Source of the DNA: DATCSE01 sp036568605
GTDB lineage: Bacteria > Pseudomonadota > Gammaproteobacteria > Burkholderiales > Burkholderiaceae_C
Reading direction: 5' to 3'
Assembly (NCBI GenBank): GCA_036568605.1
Contig: DATCSE010000550.1
Coordinates: 1 to 14,818, forward strand
Length of the DNA stretch: 14,818 nucleotides
A model generated the notes under the pieces. That model searched no databases and was not told where the DNA came from. It saw only the letters and a program-made list of their open reading frames with translations. The first letter of the stretch is position 1. Each line of letters begins with the position of its first letter. This document shows positions 1 to 6,362 of the stretch, piece by piece. The position numbers and the translations under genes are program-made.

Positions 1-1404
1 ACCGCGAGCCGCTACGGCGCGCCCGGTGCCGACATCGCGAACTTCAACTTCACCGACGCGACCAACGGGCTTACCAAGGCGCGCTACGACGTGCTGTTCC
101 TGCTCGGCATCGACAGCGAAGGCCAGAACGATCTGACCGGCGCCGAGCTCGACGCGGTCCAGGCATTCATGCAGGCCGGCGGCGGCGTTTTCGCGACCGG
201 CGACCACGAGACGCTGGGGGCGGCGCTCTCGGGCAACATCCCGCGGGTGCGCGGCATGCGCAAGTGGAAGAGCGCCGACTCGCCGCCGCATGTCTCGAAC
301 ACCAACCGGCACTCGACCAACCTCAGCGGCCCCGACGAGACCGAAGAGTTCGAGGACCAGTCGAACACCCAGCCGCAGCGCCTGTACCTGAACTTCCGCA
401 CGCAGGCCGGCGGCACGCAGAACATCGACCGGCCGGCGCATCCGCTGATGCAGATGAAAGCGCCGCGCAAGGTGCTCGAGGTCTTCCCCGACCACCCGCA
501 TGAGGGCGAGTGCCGCCTGCCCGCGTCGCTCGCCGGCACGTTCACGGTCGGTGGCGCGTCGGCGCCCGAGTGGCCGAAGGATGCGGCGGGTGCCGACGTG
601 TGGCCCGAGATGGTCGCGTACAGCGTCTCGCACGGCGATGGCTTCCCGACCGGCCCGACCGGGCCGAAGGATGCGCTGGTGCCCAAGATGTTCGGCGCGA
701 TCGCGGCCTACGACGGCCATCGCGCGAACGTCGGCCGCGTCGCCACCGACGCGACCTGGCATCACTTCGTCAACATCAACCTCGACGGCTCCGGTTCGGG
801 CCTGTCGGGCCTGCAGTCGCCGCCTGGGACCGACACCGACGCGCTGACCCGCATCCGCCAGTACTACGTCAACCTCGCGACCTGGCTGATGCCGAAGAAC
901 GTGCGCCGCTGCCTGCGCTATCCGTTCGTGTTGAAGGAGCTCGCGCGCTTCCCGCTGTTCGAGGAGCTGGACCTGCCGCGCCCGCCCGAGCCGGGCGACC
1001 CGCGGCTGCGCGCGATCGGCGAGACCTTGCTGCGCTCGGTCGGCGCCCACCGCCCGCGCTGGGAGGCGCAGGCGTTGGCCGACGACATGCTCGAAGAAGC
1101 GCTGGGCGACGAGATGTACGCGAAGCTGCAAGCGGAACGCTGGAGCGGCGACGGCGACGGCGGCGGCGGCGCGAGCCTGCTGGCCAACGGCGACCTCGCG
1201 CATGCGGCGCTCGGCGGCATGGTCGCGGGCATTGCGGCCGAGCTCGCCGAGCTGAAGGATGTGCGCGAGATCAAGCCGCATGCGAGCTTCGTCGAGCGCA
1301 GCCGGCGCGAAGCGCGTGAGGCAGTCGGCGCGCTGCTCGGCAAGCGCCGTGACGAACTGCGCCGCATCGACGAGCTGCTGGGCCAGCTGCAGGCAGCGCG
1401 TTGA
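1..1404 (+). CDS. Unrecognised protein with amidotransferase-like (GATase1/ThuA-like) N-terminal half, 5'-truncated by the window
   Basis: The reading frame is open from base 1 to the TGA at 1402-1404 (467 residues), so the gene starts before the window; the GTG at 91 lies inside the frame and has no Shine-Dalgarno sequence. The visible N-terminal part alternates hydrophobic strands and helices: RYDVLFLLGID, then a helix, then GGGVFATGDHETLG. This resembles the nucleotide-hydrolase or class I glutamine-amidotransferase-like fold in which an open-ended protein decides whether a 'lid' strand is reached. A later block, VGRVATDATWHHFVNINL, resembles the His-rich strand of ThuA/GATase1-like proteins, but I see no clear Cys-His-Glu triad. 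From about residue 285 the protein becomes helical and charged, with a Gly/Asp-rich linker near 1150-1175 and an Arg-rich C-terminus. The function is not recognised. The gene ends 21 bp from the convergent transglutaminase gene. Confidence 0.8.
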   Translation, partial: TASRYGAPGADIANFNFTDATNGLTKARYDVLFLLGIDSEGQNDLTGAELDAVQAFMQAGGGVFATGDHETLGAALSGNIPRVRGMRKWKSADSPPHVSNTNRHSTNLSGPDETEEFEDQSNTQPQRLYLNFRTQAGGTQNIDRPAHPLMQMKAPRKVLEVFPDHPHEGECRLPASLAGTFTVGGASAPEWPKDAAGADVWPEMVAYSVSHGDGFPTGPTGPKDALVPKMFGAIAAYDGHRANVGRVATDATWHHFVNINLDGSGSGLSGLQSPPGTDTDALTRIRQYYVNLATWLMPKNVRRCLRYPFVLKELARFPLFEELDLPRPPEPGDPRLRAIGETLLRSVGAHRPRWEAQALADDMLEEALGDEMYAKLQAERWSGDGDGGGGASLLANGDLAHAALGGMVAGIAAELAELKDVREIKPHASFVERSRREAREAVGALLGKRRDELRRIDELLGQLQAAR

Positions 1405-1425
1405 GCGATGCCGCGAAGGTGAGGG

Positions 1426-2451
1426 TCAGCGCCGCTTCACGGTGACGCCGACCGTCATCCCCAGATAGTCGTCCGGCTTGCCGAACCAGCTGCCGGAGAC
1501 CGGCGGCGCCTGCGACGGGTCGCGGGCGACGCCGACCCGGATCAGCTGCGTGCCGCCGAGCAGGTTGTTGGTCGGATCGAACGGCACCCAGCCGGCACCC
1601 GGCAGGTACGCTTGCAGCCAGGCGTGCGTGTAGCCGGCGCCGACGGTCGATTGAGTGTTGGCATCGACGGCCGGCGCAGCCGCCGGCGCGCCGCCGGTGC
1701 CGCCGGTGCCTCCGGTGGGCGGCGCGGCGGCACTGCTGCTGGCCTGATCCTGCGCCGCTGCGCTGGCGACCTGGCCTTCGGCGGGGCCGCTCTTGCCGGT
1801 CTTGTCGTCGAGGGACGGGTCGTACAGGTAACCCGAGACGAAACGCGTCGCGACGCCGAGCCGGCGCGCCGCCTCCATCATCAGCAGCGCGAAGTCGCGG
1901 CACGAGCCGGTGCCGAGCTCGAGCGTGCGGTGCGGCGGCTGCGTGCCTTCCTCGTCGCGCGCGACATAGCGGAAGTTGTCGCGGATGTGCTGGTTCATCT
2001 GCACCAGCATGTCGCGTGTGTGTGTCGGGCCGTCGGTGCGCAGGAACTGGCGCGCCCACGCGGTCAGCGCGCCGCCCGGGTCGTCGTGGTGCGGGCGCAG
2101 GTACTGCTCCAGGTCGAAGCGCTCCTCGATGCCGTAGGCGAACGGGAAGATCTCCGCGCTGGGCGACAGCGGCAGCTCCAGGTTGTTGCTGTGCGCGTGC
2201 TCGATCGTGAAGCTGCAGACGATCTTCAGCTCGGTCGCCGCTTCTTTCGGCTGCACCAGCGCGATCGAGTTCGAGTGCGCATCGAGGATCAGCCGCACAT
2301 CGGCCTGCGGGCTGATCTGCAGGTCGGTCGCGAGCACGCGCTGGTCATGGCTGTCGCGCGGCCTGAACATCACGCGATGCTCGCCGAACGTGACCGGCTG
2401 CTTGTAGTTGTAGACCGTCGTGTGGACGATGTCGTACTGGACCATCGGCAT
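1426..2451 (-). CDS. Transglutaminase-like cysteine peptidase family protein with low-complexity insertion
   Basis: The protein is 341 aa. Residues 1-100 match the bacterial transglutaminase N-terminal beta domain (IVHTTVYNYKQPV, GEHRVMFRPRDSHDQ). The transglutaminase core follows at about 145-300. The papain-like triad is visible as Cys184 in GTGSCRDFA, His276 in THAWLQAYLPGAGW and Asp292 in FDPTNN, so an active thiol enzyme (peptidase or amide-transfer type) is likely; the substrate is unknown. There is no signal peptide, so it is probably cytoplasmic. Between Cys184 and His276, residues about 213-269 form an Ala/Gly/Thr/Pro/Ser-rich stretch with GGTG repeats that close relatives would not need for the fold. 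It is the last gene of a minus-strand series, 28 bp after the FKBP gene, and the start at 2451 has only a weak GGGGCG ribosome site. ATG codons at 2451 and 2445 are both possible. The family is confident; the role is not. Confidence 0.9.
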   Translation of the reverse strand: MPMVQYDIVHTTVYNYKQPVTFGEHRVMFRPRDSHDQRVLATDLQISPQADVRLILDAHSNSIALVQPKEAATELKIVCSFTIEHAHSNNLELPLSPSAEIFPFAYGIEERFDLEQYLRPHHDDPGGALTAWARQFLRTDGPTHTRDMLVQMNQHIRDNFRYVARDEEGTQPPHRTLELGTGSCRDFALLMMEAARRLGVATRFVSGYLYDPSLDDKTGKSGPAEGQVASAAAQDQASSSAAAPPTGGTGGTGGAPAAAPAVDANTQSTVGAGYTHAWLQAYLPGAGWVPFDPTNNLLGGTQLIRVGVARDPSQAPPVSGSWFGKPDDYLGMTVGVTVKRR

Positions 2452-2479
2452 GGTGTTGCGCCCCAGGCGGGAGTCGGCG

Positions 2480-2836
2480 TCAGACCCCCAGCAGTTCGAC
2501 CTCGAACAGCAGCGTCGCGTTCGGCGGGATCACGCCGCCGGCGCCGCGGATGCCGTAACCCAGCTGCGGCGGAATCACCAGCAGCCGCGTGCCGCCGACC
2601 TGCATGCCCTGCACGCCCTCGTCCCAGCCCTTGATGACCATGCCGGCACCGAGCCCGAAGTCGAACGGACTGTTGCGGTCCTTGCTCGAGTCGAATTTCG
2701 CGCCCTTGTTGTCGGCTTTCGTGGCGTCGTGCAGCCAGCCGGTGTAATGCACGGTCACGTGCTGGCCGGCCCGCGCGGTGGCGCCGGTGCCGACGGTGGT
2801 GTCCTCGTACTGCAGGCCGGAGGCGGTGGTGATCAT
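2480..2836 (-). CDS. FKBP-type peptidyl-prolyl cis-trans isomerase (small, single domain)
   Basis: This 118-aa protein is a bare FKBP domain. It should catalyse cis-trans isomerisation of Xaa-Pro bonds and act as a cytoplasmic folding helper, as there is no signal peptide or extra dimerisation domain. The landmark FKBP residues are visible: the VTVHYTGWL strand with Tyr31, Asp49 in KFDSS, Phe60, MVIKGWDEG with Val67/Ile68/Trp71, the LGYG loop with Tyr94, and Phe111 in the last strand LLFEVELL. The start ATG (2836-2834) overlaps the TGA of gluQ in an ATGA junction and is preceded by the purine-rich GGGAGAGAGACG. Translation is therefore probably coupled to gluQ. The length (118 aa) is typical of short FKBPs in betaproteobacteria. 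I see nothing missing. Confidence 0.96.
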   Translation of the reverse strand: MITTASGLQYEDTTVGTGATARAGQHVTVHYTGWLHDATKADNKGAKFDSSKDRNSPFDFGLGAGMVIKGWDEGVQGMQVGGTRLLVIPPQLGYGIRGAGGVIPPNATLLFEVELLGV

Positions 2837-3867
2837 CGTCTCTCTCCCATGTTGGATGATGAAGAACCCGCGATGATGCCATCGCCCGAGAATCCCGACG
2901 TCGCGTCACGATCGCGCGCCCAGAGGGTTCGCCACTGCGCGACCGCCGCGTGCAGCCAATCGCCCAGGGTTGCCGAAGTTCCGATGGGGTCCAGGCCCAG
3001 CACGGCCGCGGCGTCACGCAACCGTGCCTGCGGGGCGCCGGCGTCGTCCAGCTTCAGCGGCAGCGCGCCGTTCTGCTTCGAGAGCTTTGCGCCGTCCGCG
3101 CCCAGCACCAGCGGCGTGTGCAGGTAGCGCGGCTGCGGCAGCCCGAGCAGGCGTTGCAGGTGGACCTGCCGCGGCGTGTTGTCGGCGAGGTCCTCGCCTC
3201 GCACGATATCGGTGATGCCTTGTTCGGCATCGTCGACGACGACCGCGAGCTGATACGCCCACAGCCCGTCGGCACGCTGCAGCACGAAGTCGCCGACCTC
3301 GGCGCTGACGTCCTGTGTCAGCGCACCGAGCCGCCGGTCGTGCCAGGTGATCACGAGCGGGTTGTGCTCGTCAGGCTGGACCGAATCCAGCAGCGCAGGC
3401 AGCGCGAGCACGCGGGTCGCCCTTGCGACGCGGCCGCGCAGGCCGGCGCGGCAGGTGCCCGGGTAGACCAGCTCGGCGTGGCGCTTGCGAGTCTGCCCGC
3501 GCCGGGCCAGCGCGAGCTCGATGTCCTGGCGTGAGCACGCGCACGGATAGGCCCAGCCGGCGCCGCTCAGATGCGCAAGGGCGCGGTCGTAGGCATCGTC
3601 GCGGCTCGACTGCCACAGCGGCGTTTCGTCCGGCAGCAGACCGCAGGCGGCGAGCTGCCGCAGGATGGTCTCGGCCGCGCCGGGCACGCAGCGCGGCCGG
3701 TCCACGTCTTCGATGCGCACCAGCCAGCGCCCGCCATGCGCGCGGGCATCGAGCCACGACGCGAGCGCGGCGACCAGCGAGCCGGCATGCAGCGGCCCGG
3801 TCGGCGACGGCGCGAAGCGTCCGACATAACGGTCATCGGCGGCAGTGACGGTAGAGGCCATGCTCAT
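2833..3867 (-). CDS. gluQ: Glutamyl-Q tRNA(Asp) synthetase
   Basis: The 344-aa protein is a truncated GluRS paralogue that attaches glutamate to the queuosine at position 34 of tRNA(Asp). It keeps only the catalytic class I fold and lacks the anticodon-binding domain, which separates it from true GltX (about 470 aa or more). The HIGH-type motif is FAPSPTGPLHAGSL (His27), the KMSKS-type motif is KLSKQ (261-265), and a zinc site like that of E. coli YadB is visible as Cys109, Cys111, Tyr135 and Cys139. The frame is open upstream into the LysR gene, but conservation begins at DDRYVGRFAPSPTG, so I place the start at the ATG at 3867; the ATG at 3861 is equally possible. The C-terminus carries about 25 extra Ser/Gly-rich residues (about 320-344) whose codons also hold the FKBP ribosome site. 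It lies 28 bp after the LysR gene. Confidence 0.95.
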   Translation of the reverse strand: MSMASTVTAADDRYVGRFAPSPTGPLHAGSLVAALASWLDARAHGGRWLVRIEDVDRPRCVPGAAETILRQLAACGLLPDETPLWQSSRDDAYDRALAHLSGAGWAYPCACSRQDIELALARRGQTRKRHAELVYPGTCRAGLRGRVARATRVLALPALLDSVQPDEHNPLVITWHDRRLGALTQDVSAEVGDFVLQRADGLWAYQLAVVVDDAEQGITDIVRGEDLADNTPRQVHLQRLLGLPQPRYLHTPLVLGADGAKLSKQNGALPLKLDDAGAPQARLRDAAAVLGLDPIGTSATLGDWLHAAVAQWRTLWARDRDATSGFSGDGIIAGSSSSNMGERR

Positions 3868-3895
3868 CGCGCGGCATCGCGGCAAACCGCGTGCC

Positions 3896-4945
3896 TTACA
3901 TCCCGGCCAGCGGTACCGCGGAGTGGTGCTCGAGCAGCGCGGCGCGGGTCGTCGGGCTTTCGAGCTGGTCCAGCCACCAGCGCAGCGCCAGGCCTTGCTG
4001 TGGCCCCTTGCGCGTGGCGCCGGGCGCGTGGTGGCCCGCATGGGTGCGCCAGGCGTAGGCCAGGCGGGCGTGGGTGACGCCGCGCTGCGTCGCCTTCACG
4101 ACCAGCCGGCCGGCGGCGATGTGCTCGCGCACCAGCGGCTCGGGCACGTAGCCGCAGCCCATGCAGCGCAGCTGTGCTTCGATCTTCTGCTGCATGCTGC
4201 TGACTGTCAGCACGTCCTGCCCGGGCAGCAGGTTCACGGTCATCGGCGCGAGGCGCTGCGCCGAGTCGGCGACGGCGACGGCCCGGTGACGCAGCAGCTC
4301 GGCATCGCTGATCGGCGCGGTGGCCGCCGCGAGCGGATGGTGCGGCGCGACCGCGAACAGGAATTGCAGCAAGCCCAGCTCGCGCGTCTGCACGCCCGGG
4401 TGCGTGGCGCGGTCGGCGCCGACGCCGATCGCGAGGTCGGCCTGGCCGCTGGTCAACGCTTCCCAGGTGCCGTTCATCACCTCGGTGCGCAACCGCAGCC
4501 GTGTGCCGGGGCTGCCCAGCGTCGCCGGGATCTGCGCGCTGGTGCCCGGCCGCGTCGCGGCGACCTGAGGGCACAGCGCATAGAACGACTCGCACAGCTC
4601 GAACATCGTCAGCCGCGAGACCACGCCGTCGATCGCCAGCGTCAGCTGCGTCTCCCAGCCGGTCGCGACGCGCTTCACGCGGTTCGCGACCGCGTCCATC
4701 TGGTCCAGCAGGCGCCGGCCCTCGTTCAGCAGCTCCTCGCCGGCGGCCGTGAGCTTGGCCTGGCGCGAGCGGCGGTCGAACAGCAGCACGTCCAGCGCGT
4801 CCTCGAGCTGGCGCACGCTGTAGGTCAGCGACGAGGGCACCTTGCCGAGCTCGCGCGCCGCCGCGGCGAAACTGCCGGTGCGGGCGATGACGTCCATCAT
4901 CGCGAGGGATTCGGGTGTCAGGACATTGCGGCTGGAACTGCTCAT
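3896..4945 (-). CDS. LysR-family transcriptional regulator, YhaJ-like
   Basis: The 349-aa protein has a winged helix-turn-helix at about residues 9-68 (ARTGSFAAAARELGKVPSSL with LEDALDVLLFDRRSR), followed by a linker helix and a LysR substrate-binding domain from about 98. The pattern GSFAAAA.ELG.VPS.L.Y...LE..LDV.LFDR, the GWET block (97-100) and the AVADSAQR region closely resemble E. coli YhaJ. YhaJ responds to quinone-like or nitroaromatic breakdown products and activates the DoxX gene yqjF. The gene is divergent from the pirin-DoxX pair at 5082-6282, which fits that role, and an inverted repeat in the intergenic gap is the likely operator. The protein is longer than the usual 300 aa because of extra residues in the effector domain and a tail past about 320. 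The start at 4945 lacks a clear Shine-Dalgarno sequence. The effector is inferred, not shown. Confidence 0.95.
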   Translation of the reverse strand: MSSSSRNVLTPESLAMMDVIARTGSFAAAARELGKVPSSLTYSVRQLEDALDVLLFDRRSRQAKLTAAGEELLNEGRRLLDQMDAVANRVKRVATGWETQLTLAIDGVVSRLTMFELCESFYALCPQVAATRPGTSAQIPATLGSPGTRLRLRTEVMNGTWEALTSGQADLAIGVGADRATHPGVQTRELGLLQFLFAVAPHHPLAAATAPISDAELLRHRAVAVADSAQRLAPMTVNLLPGQDVLTVSSMQQKIEAQLRCMGCGYVPEPLVREHIAAGRLVVKATQRGVTHARLAYAWRTHAGHHAPGATRKGPQQGLALRWWLDQLESPTTRAALLEHHSAVPLAGM

Positions 4946-4986
4946 GAGGCGGCCCTGGCGATTCGGGCACTGGCGTAGTCGAATTG

Positions 4987-5007
4987 CCGTTCATCTTATT
5001 TGAACGG
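4987..5007. promoter_or_regulatory. Putative LysR-type operator (T-N11-A inverted repeat) between lysR and pirin
   Basis: There is a perfect 7-bp inverted repeat: CCGTTCA (4987-4993), a 7-nt AT-rich spacer TCTTATT, and TGAACGG (5001-5007). Its core TTCA-N7-TGAA contains the T-N11-A signature of LysR-family binding sites. It is the only strong dyad in the divergent gap and stands out as AT-rich in a GC-rich genome. Its centre is about 65 bp upstream of the start inferred from the TAAAGT box at 5050-5055, the classical recognition-site position for LysR activators. Binding is inferred. Confidence 0.7.
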
Positions 5008-5049
5008 TCACTTCAACGCTCGCCGGATGGCGATACCGAGGCCGCGCCC

Positions 5050-5055
5050 TAAAGT
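5050..5055 (+). promoter_or_regulatory. Candidate -10 box of the pirin-DoxX operon
   Basis: TAAAGT lies 26 nt before the pirin ATG, in the context CCCTAAAGTTCCC. No convincing -35 hexamer sits 16-18 bp upstream, as is common at activator-dependent promoters. A strong ribosome site AAAGGAG follows at 5067-5073, 8 nt before the ATG at 5082. The assignment is inferred from spacing. Confidence 0.45.
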
Positions 5056-5081
5056 TCCCGGCAACGAAAGGAGCGCCCACC

Positions 5082-5804
5082 ATGATCACCGTGCGCAAAT
5101 CATCGGAACGCGGCTATGCCGACCACGGCTGGCTGAGGAGCTATCACAGCTTCTCGTTCGCCGACTACTACGATCCAAAGTACATGGGCTTCGGCAACCT
5201 GCGCGTCATCAACGAGGACCGCATCGCGCCGGGCACCGGCTTCGGCACGCACGGCCACCGCGACATGGAGATCGTCAGCTACGTGCTCGAGGGCGAGCTG
5301 GCGCACAAGGACAGCATGGGCAACGGCGCAGGCGCGGCCGGCAAGGCGAGCGGCGTGATCCGCCCGGGCGACGTGCAGCGCATGAGCGCGGGCCGCGGCG
5401 TGATGCACAGCGAGTTCAACCATGCGGCGAACGACACGACCCACTTCCTGCAGATCTGGATCGAGCCGAACGTGCGCGGCATCGACGCGAGCTACGAGCA
5501 GAAGCACTTCGACGCCGCAAGCAAGCGCGGCGCGCTGCGCCTGATCGCCTCGCCAGACGGCCGCGACGGCTCGGTCACGCTGCATGCCGACGCGGCGATC
5601 TACTCCGGCCTGTTCGACGGCGATGCGACGCTGAAGCACGCGCTCGATCCGGCGCGGCGTGCCTACCTGCATGTCGTGCGCGGCGAGGTCCAGGCCAATG
5701 GCCGGGCGCTGCATGCGGGCGATGCGATCGGCCTCGAGCACGAGTCCGAGCTGACGCTCGCGCATGCACGCGGCGCCGAGGTGCTGCTGTTCGATCTCAC
5801 GTGA
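5082..5804 (+). CDS. Pirin family bicupin protein, YhaK-like
   Basis: The 240-aa protein has two cupin halves. The N-terminal pirin signature is clear: SFSFADYYDP (about 23-32), GFGTHGHRDMEIVSYVLEGE, and MSAGRGVMHSEFNH. The candidate metal ligands of pirins are all present as His57, His59, His109 and Glu111. The C-terminal cupin (about 150-240) is the shorter, metal-free kind. Some pirins have quercetin 2,3-dioxygenase activity; E. coli YhaK, the closest relative I can name, is described as redox-sensitive with no settled substrate. The strong AAAGGAG ribosome site fixes the start at 5082. It is probably the first gene of an operon with DoxX (64 bp downstream) and is divergent from a YhaJ-like LysR gene, so induction by quinones or aromatics is a reasonable inference. 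Confidence 0.95.
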   Translation: MITVRKSSERGYADHGWLRSYHSFSFADYYDPKYMGFGNLRVINEDRIAPGTGFGTHGHRDMEIVSYVLEGELAHKDSMGNGAGAAGKASGVIRPGDVQRMSAGRGVMHSEFNHAANDTTHFLQIWIEPNVRGIDASYEQKHFDAASKRGALRLIASPDGRDGSVTLHADAAIYSGLFDGDATLKHALDPARRAYLHVVRGEVQANGRALHAGDAIGLEHESELTLAHARGAEVLLFDLT

Positions 5805-5823
5805 CGGGCTCGGGCTGCCCGTC
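5803..5823 (+). terminator. Hairpin between pirin and DoxX genes (possible attenuator or processing site)
   Basis: Perfect 7-bp arms GACGGGC (5803-5809) and GCCCGTC (5817-5823) flank a 7-nt loop, followed by TGTTTCATC. The hairpin begins inside the pirin stop codon. The U-tract is too weak for a strong terminator, so partial termination or 3'-end protection of the pirin message is more likely. Function is inferred. Confidence 0.4.
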
Positions 5824-5868
5824 TGTTTCATCAGCCTCCTTCAACATGAGAACCCAGAGGATCTTTCC

Positions 5869-6282
5869 ATGTCCACACAAACTTCCAACAACGGCGTCGC
5901 GCTGATCGGGCGCATCCTGCTCGCGCTGATCTTCATCCTGTCGGGTGTCGGCAAGATCGGCGGCTTCGCCGGCACGGCCGGCTACATCGCGTCCAAGGGG
6001 CTGCCGATGGCCTCGGTGCTGGCGGCGCTGACCATCGTCGTCGAGATCGGCGGCGGGCTTGCGCTCGCGACCGGCTTCCTCGCGCGCTGGGCCGCGCTTG
6101 CGCTCGCGGTGTTCAGCGTGGTCGCGGCGCTGATCTTCCACAACTTCTGGGCCGTGCCGGCGGATCAGGCGATGAACCAGAACATCCACTTCATGAAGAA
6201 CATCGCGATCGCCGGCGGCATGCTGATGGTGTTCGCGTTCGGGCCGGGCTCGCTGAGCCTGGGCGGCAAGCGCGCCGACTGA
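5869..6282 (+). CDS. DoxX family membrane protein, YqjF-like
   Basis: The 137-aa protein is mostly hydrophobic, with four predicted membrane helices at about 10-30, 47-66, 69-92 and 110-130. Conserved DoxX features are visible: GRILLALIFILSGVGKI near the N-terminus, VEIGGGLALATGF in helix 2, IFHNFW in the middle, and HFMKNIAIAGGMLM in helix 4. The pattern matches E. coli YqjF, whose promoter is activated by YhaJ. DoxX proteins are inner-membrane proteins of poorly defined role linked to thiol/oxidative stress and quinone exposure. I chose the ATG at 5869, preceded by AGAGGA, because conservation starts just after it; the frame upstream to 5764 overlaps the pirin gene and is not DoxX-like. It probably shares the pirin promoter. 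Confidence 0.93.
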   Translation: MSTQTSNNGVALIGRILLALIFILSGVGKIGGFAGTAGYIASKGLPMASVLAALTIVVEIGGGLALATGFLARWAALALAVFSVVAALIFHNFWAVPADQAMNQNIHFMKNIAIAGGMLMVFAFGPGSLSLGGKRAD

Positions 6283-6284
6283 TC

Positions 6285-6299
6285 GCGTCGCTTCGACGC
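6285..6299. other. Short hairpin after the DoxX gene
   Basis: GCGTCG (6285-6290) and CGACGC (6294-6299) form a perfect 6-bp stem with a 3-nt loop just after the DoxX stop codon. There is no T-tract, so it is at most a weak or Rho-assisted 3' end. Confidence 0.3.
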
Positions 6300-6345
6300 T
6301 GCCGCACTGGCGGCGAGCAGGCGAATGCCCGGCCGGCATCCGCCT

Positions 6346-6354
6346 TGCTACATT
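6346..6354 (+). promoter_or_regulatory. Candidate extended -10 promoter of the DUF599 gene
   Basis: TGCTACATT forms an extended -10 (TG-N-TACATT). The hexamer ends 8 nt before the ATG at 6363, so transcription would start within about 2 nt of the start codon. No ribosome site precedes the ATG, which fits a leaderless or near-leaderless mRNA. Inference from spacing only. Confidence 0.4.
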
Positions 6355-6362
6355 TCAGCCCC

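Noticed and set aside
648..666. Strong GC hairpin (GGCCCG/CGGGCC) inside the first gene
   Set aside because: It lies within a continuous coding frame (PTGPTGP repeat codons) with no U-tract, so it is explained by codon use.
1612..2634. 340-codon plus-strand open frame opposite the transglutaminase gene
   Set aside because: Arg/Val-rich antisense shadow; the minus strand carries an intact transglutaminase triad.
3868..4041. N-terminal extension of gluQ by 58 residues into lysR
   Set aside because: The extra residues are Arg/Pro-rich, overlap the LysR coding region in another frame and precede the conserved start of the GluQ fold.
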